Positions 1 through 5,636 of a DNA stretch of 5,636 nt are shown here, one piece after another. Under the pieces are notes generated by a model, which worked only from the letters and a program-made list of their open reading frames with translations, was not told the DNA's origin and did no database searches. A program made the translations under genes and the position numbers. Positions within the stretch are counted from its first letter, which is position 1, and each line of letters starts with the position of its first letter. The DNA lies in NCBI RefSeq assembly GCF_938040115.1, contig NZ_CALHXD010000310.1, forward strand, positions 1 through 5,636. Reading direction: 5' to 3'. Origin of the DNA: an uncultured Campylobacter sp. GTDB taxonomy: Bacteria > Campylobacterota > Campylobacteria > Campylobacterales > Campylobacteraceae.

Positions 1-993
1 GCTTTTTAGATCGATGATGCGGGCTTTGTCGTAATTAATCAATGCGAGCCGCGAACCGTCCGCGCTAACGCGAATCTTCTGGGCCTTAGCGCACTCGCCG
101 CGCATCCACGCGGGAGTTTGCCGCGAGCCTGCCGCATCAAAAAAGACTAGACCGCCCTCGTAATACTCCCTGCCTAGCAGCGAGCCGTCTTTCAAAAAGC
201 AAACGTCGCTAAGCGCGCCGAAGTCGCCTTTTATTTCATTTAAAATTTCGCCGTTCATCGTGCTTGTAATTTTAATCTCGTTTTGCTTGCAGCTTAGAGC
301 CAGCCTCATACCATCCGTGCTAAGCGCTACGCAAAACGCCGCGCCGCAGCCTGAGTCCGTTTTATATTTGCCATGAGACGAAAATTTCCCGTCTTTTAAA
401 AGATAAATTTGACCGTATGCCGCAAATGCCGCCGTTTCGCCGGATGCGCAGACGCAGCTCGTAATATCGCCGTTTCTTTTTATTTTTAGCTCTTTAAAGA
501 CATTTGTAAATTCGCCCGTTTGTGGGTTAAATTTAAAAATATCGTGATCTAAGTCCAGCAGCAAAATCTCGCCGGCGCGCTCCGCGTGCCACGCAAGCGG
601 CTTTGGCAGGACGATCTGCTGTTTTACGGCGCCGCTCGCGTCCAGCCTGATGAGAAAATCATACAGCGCGCCGCCCTCTTTGTAGCCGCCGCATTTATAA
701 ACAAAAAAATCATCGCCAGCACCCGCAAATGCTAGCGCGCCCGTGTATCCGCCGCCGATATAGACGTGCAAACTTGCTTCGCCGGCTTTCGCGTTCGCAT
801 TTTGCAGGACGTAGCCTTTTTTCAGGCTCTCCCACTCCTTTTTCACGCAGGCTTTTTGCACCTCGCCAGCGCTAGCAAACTCCTTTTGCGTCTGCCTAGT
901 TTTGCCGTTTTTGATGCTCTCGCTAAGTAAAATTTGACCCTCTACGCGCAAATTTAATCTGTCGCCGTTAGCTAAATTTACGAGATTTGCCAT
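1..993 (-). CDS. WGR-like N-terminal domain plus beta-propeller-type repeat protein, 3' end outside the window
   Basis: The minus-strand frame stays open from an ATG at 991-993 to the window edge, giving the first 331 residues of a protein with no stop seen. Residues about 10-63 resemble a WGR domain: a short beta region, then K-T-R-Q-T-Q-K-E-F, a helix (EVQKACVKKEWESL) and the closing K-K-G-Y-V. The defining W-G-R tripeptide is absent; S-E-S-I-K-N-G stands there. From about residue 75 the chain is rich in short beta strands and glycine turns, with propeller-like units such as VALSTDGMRLALS (222-234) and RVSADGSRLALIN (308-320). No signal peptide or membrane helix is visible, so it is probably cytoplasmic. 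The start lies five bases after the NSS transporter stop with only a weak AAAG as ribosome site, which suggests co-transcription and perhaps translational coupling. Family knowledge links WGR domains to PARP and MolR-type proteins, but I infer no function. The domain call is moderate; that it is a real gene is nearly certain. Confidence 0.8.
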   Translation of the reverse strand, partial: MANLVNLANGDRLNLRVEGQILLSESIKNGKTRQTQKEFASAGEVQKACVKKEWESLKKGYVLQNANAKAGEASLHVYIGGGYTGALAFAGAGDDFFVYKCGGYKEGGALYDFLIRLDASGAVKQQIVLPKPLAWHAERAGEILLLDLDHDIFKFNPQTGEFTNVFKELKIKRNGDITSCVCASGETAAFAAYGQIYLLKDGKFSSHGKYKTDSGCGAAFCVALSTDGMRLALSCKQNEIKITSTMNGEILNEIKGDFGALSDVCFLKDGSLLGREYYEGGLVFFDAAGSRQTPAWMRGECAKAQKIRVSADGSRLALINYDKARIIDLKS

Positions 994-998
994 CAAAT

Positions 999-2363
999 TT
1001 ACTTTAAAAAATTATCGTAAAACGAGCTGATAAAAAGCACCAAAATGATAAACGGCACGACGAATTTGATATACCAAAACCAGATATTTACGAGTTTTGC
1101 GTGTTTTTCGCTGCCCTGCATTATCTCGCGTTTGGCTTCGTCTTTTAGCACCCAGCCTACAAATATCGCGCACCCAAGCGAGGTCAGCACAAAAAATATC
1201 GTAGCGCTGATGGCGTCGTATGCGTCAAAGATATTTTTACCGAAAATTTTAACGTCCGCAAGCAGGTTCGTAGCCATCAAGGACGGCAAATTTCCAAAGA
1301 TAAATATCGTGCCTAGAACCAGCAAAATCGCGCTTTTGCGTTTTATTTTAAATTTCTCTTGAAGGGTCGTGATGATAACCTCGTAGATCGGCAGCGAGGT
1401 CGTGAGCGCGGCGATCATCAGTAGCGCAAAAAACGCCACTGCGAAAAATCCGCCAAAAGGCATATGCGAAAAAACGATCGGCAAGCTCTTAAACACGAGG
1501 CTTGGGCCGCTATCTGGCGATACGCCGTAGCTAAAGAGCGACGGAAATATCATAAAGCCCGCAAGCACGGCGATGAGGGTGTTTAGGATGCCCGTTATGA
1601 TCGAGATTTTTACCAGCCCTTCGTCTTTTTTTACAAAGCTTGAAAGCGTGATCATCACTCCAAAACCAAGCGAAAGCGCGAAAAATACCTGTCCCAAAAC
1701 ATCGACGAAAAGCTTGATACTTATCTTTGAAAAATCGGGCGTGAGATAAAATTTAATCCCCTGCGCCACGCCATCTAAGGTCAAGTTTTTTACGATCATA
1801 ACGATCATCAGCACGAAAAGTAGCGGCATGAGATACTTCGCCGAACGCTCAATGCCGCCGACCGCACCCTGCACCAAGATCGCATAGTTTACGAGCACAA
1901 ACACGAGCGTGGCAAAGCTGATGGCCAGCGGATCGCTCACGATATTTTGCTCGTAAAACGCGCTCGTAGCCTCGAAACTCAGCACCTGTGAGAGATCAAG
2001 CATGCCAAATGCGATCTGCGCGATGTAGTTTAGCACCCAGCCGCCGATAACCATGTAGTAGGCCATGATGCCAAAGGCGCCAAGCAGCCCCATCCAGCCA
2101 ACGATTTTCCACGCCGGATTTATATTTTTACCGCCGAATGCGTCCACGGCGTTGCATTTTAGGCGTCTGCCGATCGCATTTTCGGCTAAAATCATAGGTA
2201 TACCGATCACGATCATTGCGATACAAAACACGAGCACGTAGGCGCCGCCGCCGTTTTGCCCGACTAGATACGGGAAGCGCCACGTCGCGCCAAAGCCCAC
2301 GGTAGCACCCGCAACCGCCAAAATATACGTTACCTTCGAACTCCAAGTTTTTCTATCCATCAT
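999..2363 (-). CDS. Sodium-dependent transporter of the NSS/SNF family (LeuT-like), 11 membrane helices
   Basis: This 454-residue inner-membrane protein belongs to the neurotransmitter:sodium symporter family, whose bacterial members import amino acids or related compounds with sodium. The family signature is clear in helix 1 (GFGATWRFPY, residues 23-32, then NGGGAY at 37-42), in helix 6 (GQVFFALSLGFG, 224-235) and in helix 8 (AALTTS, 318-323). I count 11 hydrophobic helices, the usual bacterial number. Aligned by eye with LeuT, Arg29 and Asp383 match the outer gate pair, Tyr103 matches Tyr108, and the second sodium site is intact (Gly19, Val22, Ala318, Thr321, Thr322). Side-chain ligands of the first sodium site are changed: Ala26 replaces Asn27 and Ala229 replaces Thr254, while Asn261 matches Asn286. 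The chloride-site equivalents are Phe46 for Tyr47 and Ala265 for Glu290. The substrate cannot be read from sequence. The gene has its own promoter and a WGR-like protein gene directly behind it. Confidence 0.95.
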   Translation of the reverse strand: MMDRKTWSSKVTYILAVAGATVGFGATWRFPYLVGQNGGGAYVLVFCIAMIVIGIPMILAENAIGRRLKCNAVDAFGGKNINPAWKIVGWMGLLGAFGIMAYYMVIGGWVLNYIAQIAFGMLDLSQVLSFEATSAFYEQNIVSDPLAISFATLVFVLVNYAILVQGAVGGIERSAKYLMPLLFVLMIVMIVKNLTLDGVAQGIKFYLTPDFSKISIKLFVDVLGQVFFALSLGFGVMITLSSFVKKDEGLVKISIITGILNTLIAVLAGFMIFPSLFSYGVSPDSGPSLVFKSLPIVFSHMPFGGFFAVAFFALLMIAALTTSLPIYEVIITTLQEKFKIKRKSAILLVLGTIFIFGNLPSLMATNLLADVKIFGKNIFDAYDAISATIFFVLTSLGCAIFVGWVLKDEAKREIMQGSEKHAKLVNIWFWYIKFVVPFIILVLFISSFYDNFLK

Positions 2364-2366
2364 AAA

Positions 2367-2373
2367 CCCTTTT
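2367..2373 (-). promoter_or_regulatory. Ribosome binding site before two tandem ATG codons of the NSS gene
   Basis: On the minus strand AAAAGGG is followed by TTT-ATG-ATG. The first ATG (2361-2363) lies only three bases from the GGG and the second (2358-2360) six bases, which is nearer the usual spacing. The protein may therefore begin at the second methionine and be 453 residues long. The difference is one residue and does not affect function. Confidence 0.55.
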
Positions 2374-2386
2374 AATAAAACGGGAA

Positions 2387-2400
2387 ATTATATAAAAAAA
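2387..2400 (-). promoter_or_regulatory. Sigma70-type promoter of the NSS gene (T-tract plus TATAAT)
   Basis: Read on the minus strand, TTTTTTTA runs directly into a perfect TATAAT (2387-2392), 23 bases before the first ATG. No good -35 hexamer is found 17 bases further up (GCAAAT). Campylobacter sigma70 promoters are known to rely on a strong -10 box with a T-rich stretch upstream rather than a conserved -35, and this fits. The leader would be short, roughly 15 to 20 bases. Confidence 0.65.
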
Positions 2401-2495
2401 TTGATTAAAATTTGCTAGCGGCGGGCGATTTGGGCGCGTAACTTTTACGACCGATGTGAAGTATCTAAACCCAAATGCACGGGTAAATTTAATCT

Positions 2496-2528
2496 GCGTC
2501 TGCCGATTTTAACTTAAACCGGCAGCGC
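2496..2528 (-). terminator. Hairpin downstream of the BCCT gene, possible weak terminator
   Basis: CTGCCG at 2500-2505 pairs with CGGCAG at 2520-2525. The stem continues outward past a single unpaired T (2499) with GCG (2496-2498) against CGC (2526-2528), and inward past one mismatch with three A-T pairs. It lies about 80 bases after the BCCT stop and before the NSS promoter, where a transcript end would be expected. There is no run of T after the stem on either strand, so it is not a classical factor-independent terminator. It may instead stabilise the mRNA 3' end. Confidence 0.35.
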
Positions 2529-2609
2529 CTCAAGCTCAAATTTGCAATAAATAGCCGCAAAAAAGCCGTCCGCACAAACGCGTCCAAATTTGCAAATCCT
2601 AGAGCAAAT

Positions 2610-4547
2610 TTACCTAACTATATGCAAAAACTGCATATGTTTACGGTATTGCTCGATGACGTCGTTTATCAGCGTGGCCTCGCTCCAACCAAGCACGTCG
2701 TAGTCCTGGCCGCCCTCTTTTAGATAGACCTCGGCTCTGTAGTAAAGATCGTCGCCCTCAAGCTCCCTCGTGTAGTCCGGGCTCTGGCTTTTGGTGAGAT
2801 ATACGCCATATCTAAAGTCCATCTCATCGCCAAGTCCGACGTTTAAATTTACGAAATTTTCAGCTTTTGTTACATTTGCCTCAAGGCCGTTTTTGGCAAA
2901 TTCATCTTTTAGCTCGTTAAAGGCTTTTAGCACGACTTCGTTTAGAAATTTACTGCCGTCTTTTTTGCTAGGTAGCGTGATGATCGCGCTTAGTCGCTCT
3001 TGCCACGGCTTTGAAAGATCACTAATGGGCATGTTGTTAAAGTTATTTGTCTCTTTTTTGGTTAGATCCACACGTAACGCCTTAAATAGCCCGTAAATGG
3101 CGCCAAGTAGCACTATGGCAAATGGCAACGCCGTAGTTATCGTAAGTGCTTGAAGCGAGCCAAGACCGCCGGCTAGCATCAAAAATGCTGCCACGGCGCC
3201 CACTGTAACGCCCCAAAAGACCTTTTGCCAAACCGGCGTATCGTCCTTGCCGTTTGAGCAAAGCATGTTCATAACTATCGCCGCTGAATCGGCCGAAGTG
3301 ACGAAAAATATGACGATCATAAAGACCGCGATCGTGCTTAGCACGCCTGAAAAGCTAAATTTTTCTAAAAACATAAAAAGCGCCGAAGCCGAGTCGGAAT
3401 TTACGGTCGTCGCAAGCTCGCTAAATCCACTTTGCACAAGCGCAATCGCCGAGTTGCCAAAAAAGCTCATCCAAGCAAATGTAAAGCCGGTTGGCACGAA
3501 AAGCACGCCGATCACAAATTCTCTTATCGTCCTACCCTTTGAAATTTTAGCTATAAACAGCCCCACAAACGGCGACCAAGATAGCCACCAAGCCCAGTAT
3601 AGCAGCGTCCAACCGCCAAGCCAGCTCTCGTTTTGCCTCTCGTAGGCGTAGAGGTTAAAGGTGTTTGAAATAAGTGTCGATACGTAGTCGCCGCTGTTTT
3701 GCACAAACGACTTTAAAAGCTGCGTCGTATCGCCCAAAAATAGTATCAAAAACATAAAACATATAGCTAGCGCAATGTTTGCGTTTGATAAAATTTTAAT
3801 CCCCTTATCAACGCCGCTAGCTGCCGAGATGGTCGCTGCAAAACAAAGCACTATTAGAAGCGTAATATGCATGGTCGGCAGGCCAAAAACGTGCGTAAGG
3901 CCGGCATTTACCTGAAGTACGCCGTATCCTAGCGAGGTCGCTACGCCAAAAAGCGTCGCTACGACGGCAAATGTGTCGATAGCGTTGCCGATCTTGCCGT
4001 AAATTTTATCTCCGATGATCGGATAAAATGCCGATCTAAGCGTGAGCGGCAAGCCGTGTCTATACGAGAAAAAGGCGAGAATTAACGCCACGATAGCATA
4101 GACCGACCATGCGCCCATACCCCAGTGAAAGAAGGTGATATTCATCGCAAGCTTTTGCGCTGCGATAGTTTGCGCGTCGCCGAGCGGCGGATTTAGATAG
4201 TGCATGAGCGGCTCGGCCACGCCAAAAAACACAAGCCCGATGCCCATGCCGGCGGCAAATAGCATAGAAAACCACGAGATATTTTTGTGCTCCGGCTTTA
4301 CGTGATCGGCTCCGAGCTTGATCTCGCCAAGCTTGCTAAAGCCAAGGATAATGATGCTTAGAAGTATGACGGCGACGGTCAGGATGTAAAACCAGCCAAA
4401 TTTGGCCGCGATGTAGTTTTGCATACCTTTAAAAAACTCATTTGAGAAATTTGGAAATATTGCTGCAAATGCCGTTATTAAAAATATGACAACAAGCGAT
4501 GGGATAAATACCGAATTGTTAAATTTCGACTTTTGAAATTTGATCAT
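2610..4547 (-). CDS. BCCT-family transporter, probably betaine-type, with BetT-like C-terminal domain
   Basis: This 645-residue inner-membrane protein belongs to the betaine/carnitine/choline transporter family, which imports quaternary-ammonium compatible solutes. Twelve helices span about residues 13-490. Family marks include the glycine stretch GMGIG (100-104) followed by VFFGVAEP, Trp142, Trp147 and Tyr150 in helix 4 (BetP Trp189, Trp194, Tyr197), the signature WTLLYWAWWLSWSPFVG (313-329) whose Trp320, Trp321 and Trp324 match the BetP aromatic box, and KISKGRTIREF (334-344). Thr417 and Ser418 in VTSADS match the BetP sodium-site residues; Val202 stands where I place BetP Thr250. Gly104 matches BetP Gly153, where choline transporters such as E. 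coli BetT carry Asp, which favours betaine over choline. Residues about 491-645 form a soluble cytoplasmic domain of the BetT type, ending in LINDVIEQYRKHMQFLH; such tails are known to modulate osmotic response. The start is supported by AAGGAG four bases upstream. No betaine-synthesis genes are nearby. Confidence 0.95.
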   Translation of the reverse strand: MIKFQKSKFNNSVFIPSLVVIFLITAFAAIFPNFSNEFFKGMQNYIAAKFGWFYILTVAVILLSIIILGFSKLGEIKLGADHVKPEHKNISWFSMLFAAGMGIGLVFFGVAEPLMHYLNPPLGDAQTIAAQKLAMNITFFHWGMGAWSVYAIVALILAFFSYRHGLPLTLRSAFYPIIGDKIYGKIGNAIDTFAVVATLFGVATSLGYGVLQVNAGLTHVFGLPTMHITLLIVLCFAATISAASGVDKGIKILSNANIALAICFMFLILFLGDTTQLLKSFVQNSGDYVSTLISNTFNLYAYERQNESWLGGWTLLYWAWWLSWSPFVGLFIAKISKGRTIREFVIGVLFVPTGFTFAWMSFFGNSAIALVQSGFSELATTVNSDSASALFMFLEKFSFSGVLSTIAVFMIVIFFVTSADSAAIVMNMLCSNGKDDTPVWQKVFWGVTVGAVAAFLMLAGGLGSLQALTITTALPFAIVLLGAIYGLFKALRVDLTKKETNNFNNMPISDLSKPWQERLSAIITLPSKKDGSKFLNEVVLKAFNELKDEFAKNGLEANVTKAENFVNLNVGLGDEMDFRYGVYLTKSQSPDYTRELEGDDLYYRAEVYLKEGGQDYDVLGWSEATLINDVIEQYRKHMQFLHIVR

Positions 4548-4551
4548 TTTT

Positions 4552-4557
4552 CTCCTT
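4552..4557 (-). promoter_or_regulatory. Ribosome binding site of the BCCT gene
   Basis: AAGGAG on the minus strand lies four bases before the ATG at 4545-4547. The match to the anti-Shine-Dalgarno sequence is strong, the spacing slightly short. It fixes the start of the transporter, since the next in-frame ATG lies far into the first membrane helices. Confidence 0.75.
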
Positions 4558-4581
4558 TTTTGTAAATTTCATCTTCCTTTT

Positions 4582-4610
4582 AAAATAACAAAAAAGAGTA
4601 AATAGGTCAA
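4582..4610 (-). promoter_or_regulatory. Sigma70-type promoter of the BCCT gene
   Basis: On the minus strand TTGACC (4605-4610) is followed after exactly 17 bases by TATTTT (4582-4587). A TG lies one base before the -10 box (TGTTATTTT), as in extended -10 promoters, and a T6 run lies in the spacer. The start of transcription would fall near 4575, about 28 bases before the ATG. The -35 box sits in the centre of one inverted repeat and just below another, so repressor or activator control is plausible. Confidence 0.6.
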
Positions 4611-4618
4611 ATTTACTC
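4596..4618. repeat. 8-bp inverted repeat centred on the BCCT -35 box, candidate operator
   Basis: GAGTAAAT (4596-4603) and ATTTACTC (4611-4618) form a perfect 8-bp dyad separated by seven bases, AGGTCAA, which contain the whole -35 hexamer. The size and symmetry, 23 bases with two half-sites about 15 bases centre to centre, would suit a dimeric regulator covering the -35 box. Which regulator is unknown. Half-sites are AT-rich, so chance is not excluded. Confidence 0.4.
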
Positions 4619-4649
4619 CTTAAGTTTTTGGCTAAATTTAAGGAGTAAA
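4612..4649. repeat. 12-bp perfect inverted repeat between the DKNYY-like gene and the BCCT promoter
   Basis: TTTACTCCTTAA (4612-4623) and TTAAGGAGTAAA (4638-4649) are exact inverse copies separated by 14 bases. Inside, three further A-T pairs can form past one imperfect pair (G-U as plus-strand RNA, C-A as minus-strand RNA), leaving a six-base loop. On the minus strand it begins about 38 bases after the stop of the DKNYY-like gene, so it could end that transcript, but only TTT follows the stem, which is weak for a factor-independent terminator. It may also be an operator, since it abuts the -35 box. Confidence 0.55.
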
Positions 4650-4687
4650 CCACTGCAAAAAGGCGTTTTGAAAAATTTAAACTAAAT

Positions 4688-5636
4688 TTACATGTAGTCC
4701 CTCTTTGTGCTTTTAGCTTTTGTGACTCCAAAGATGATCGCGAGAATAAAAACGATACCAAACGTGACGTAAAGGATGATGGTCGGCTTTTCTACCTCGA
4801 TGCGAGATATCGCCACCTCCTCGCCGCTAGCAGGCACGAGCGCGCCGGTTTTTATCATCTCGTAGATATCCTTTGCCTCTAGTTCTTTGCCCTGAAAGTG
4901 CGGCGGTCTGGTTAAAATTTCAACCGCTCCAAGATCAACCACCTCATAAACACTATGTTTTATGCCATAAAATGGCTTTATCTTGCTAAAAAAATAGAGC
5001 TTATCGCCGTTTGCATATACTGCGCCATATTCGCCATCTTTTACCAGCCCTATCTCACGCCAAGAGCTGCTTGGGGCAAATTTATATAAAGAGACTGTTT
5101 GCGCCACTAAGTGCCTGCCGTGCTTTGAGCGCTGCCACTCTTCGCCTTGCTGCAAGAAATACGCTGAATTTTCATCTACAAAAACGTCAGCATAGAGCCT
5201 TTTTAGCTCGCCTTTTAGCTGGTAGTCTGAAATTTTAGCCTGCTCGTCTTTCGTGCTATCCCAAAAGTAAATTCCATCTTTGCTGGCAAAAAGAGGCCAA
5301 AACGAGTGCACGTTATCCACGCTATAAATGGCGCTATAAGGCATATTTTGAGCGTTAAATTTATGCTCATTTGCAAACACCGCCCCACTTTTTGGCTCAA
5401 AAAGATATTCTATATCGTGCTTAGCATCGTAGCATATCCGGCGCGTCTCATCTGAATATCTTGTATCAAGCCTATAAAAGCCCATAAACAAGCTTTTGCC
5501 GTCTGTGTAATATCCGCTAGCAGCGCCGCTTTCTGTCGTAATATATCTTAGCTCACTAGGATCTGCATCAAGCTTTTCGCCCTTGTAGTAAAGCGTGCCA
5601 CCATCTCTTGCAAAGCCAGCGTCAAATATAGGCTCT
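4688..5636 (-). CDS. DKNYY-like repeat protein with C-terminal membrane anchor, start outside the window
   Basis: The frame is open from the window edge to a TAA at 4688-4690, giving the last 315 residues. A TTG at 5489-5491 could be taken as a start, but the frame runs through it with the same repeat character, so the gene starts beyond the window. The chain holds loosely repeated units of strand, turn and tyrosine-rich strand, such as GGTLYYKGEKLDADP, YYTDGKSLF, VFVDENSAYFL and AVYANGDKLYFF. This resembles the DKNYY family, whose function is unknown. Near the C-terminus one hydrophobic helix (encoded at about 4721-4780, IILYVTFGIVFILAIIFGVT) is followed by a short basic tail, KAKSTKRDYM. 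By the positive-inside rule the tail would be cytoplasmic and the repeat body outside the inner membrane, if a signal peptide exists upstream; otherwise the protein is tail-anchored. It lies upstream of the BCCT gene, which has its own promoter, so linkage in function is unproven. Confidence 0.85.
   Translation of the reverse strand, partial: EPIFDAGFARDGGTLYYKGEKLDADPSELRYITTESGAASGYYTDGKSLFMGFYRLDTRYSDETRRICYDAKHDIEYLFEPKSGAVFANEHKFNAQNMPYSAIYSVDNVHSFWPLFASKDGIYFWDSTKDEQAKISDYQLKGELKRLYADVFVDENSAYFLQQGEEWQRSKHGRHLVAQTVSLYKFAPSSSWREIGLVKDGEYGAVYANGDKLYFFSKIKPFYGIKHSVYEVVDLGAVEILTRPPHFQGKELEAKDIYEMIKTGALVPASGEEVAISRIEVEKPTIILYVTFGIVFILAIIFGVTKAKSTKRDYM

Noticed and set aside
2437..2449. Small inverted repeat CGTAA-CTT-TTACG in the spacer before the NSS promoter.
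   Set aside because: Five pairs with a three-base loop and no T-run are expected by chance in a spacer of this size.
2520..2612. Repeated CAAATTTG/AAATTTA words in the spacer after the BCCT gene, considered as regulator sites.
   Set aside because: The same words occur throughout the coding regions here and are a general composition bias of such genomes, so they are not evidence for a site.
3247..3645. A 132-codon plus-strand frame inside the BCCT gene, with similar plus-strand frames at 1045-1362, 2791-3096 and 5011-5238.
   Set aside because: They lie wholly opposite well-supported coding sequence, look like reverse translations of membrane segments or repeats, and lack convincing ribosome sites.
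4519..4572. A 17-codon minus-strand reading frame (MKFTKKEKNDQISKVEI) that starts upstream of the BCCT gene and overlaps its start in another frame.
   Set aside because: Its only ribosome site, AAGGA, is two bases from the ATG, too close for good initiation, and the peptide is what AT-rich leader sequence would give. It could still act as a regulatory leader frame, but nothing supports this.
4519..4761. An 80-codon minus-strand frame bridging the end of the DKNYY-like gene and the start of the BCCT gene.
   Set aside because: It overlaps both real genes out of frame, runs through the promoter and inverted repeats, and has no recognisable protein character.
4688..5491. TTG at 5489-5491 as the start of the DKNYY-like gene.
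   Set aside because: The frame continues upstream to the window edge with the same repeat style (YYKGEKLDADP, YYTDGKSLF), and no ribosome site precedes the TTG, so the true start is outside.

Overview
This window looks like chromosomal DNA from a moderately GC-rich Campylobacter, perhaps near C. curvus, C. rectus or C. showae. The hints are many AAATTTA/CAAATTTG-type words, AT-rich spacers with a T-tract plus TATAAT promoter, and proteins of an epsilonproteobacterial cast. The genus is inferred from sequence style, not from a search.

All four genes lie on the minus strand, so transcription runs from high to low coordinates. First (4688-5636, start outside the window) is a DKNYY-like repeat protein of unknown function with one membrane helix at its C-terminus. 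Next is a 140-base spacer with a good sigma70-type promoter (TTGACC, 17 bases, TATTTT) and two overlapping inverted repeats that share an arm. It is followed by a 645-residue BCCT-family transporter (2610-4547), probably importing a betaine-type compatible solute. A 246-base spacer (2364-2609) then holds a hairpin and a TATAAT promoter. After it comes a 454-residue sodium-coupled transporter of the NSS/SNF (LeuT-like) family (999-2363). Five bases after its stop begins a protein (1-993, end outside the window) with a WGR-like N-terminal domain followed by beta-propeller-type repeats.

The two transporters share the LeuT fold but belong to different families, and each has its own promoter, so they are neighbours rather than clearly one operon. 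The NSS gene and the WGR-like/propeller gene are probably co-transcribed. The transporters are well supported; the jobs of the two outer proteins are unknown. The points most worth a second look are the loss of side-chain ligands at the first sodium site and chloride site of the NSS protein, the overlapping dyads at the BCCT promoter, and the WGR-like/propeller protein. I see no RNA gene, insertion sequence, CRISPR array or phage gene here.
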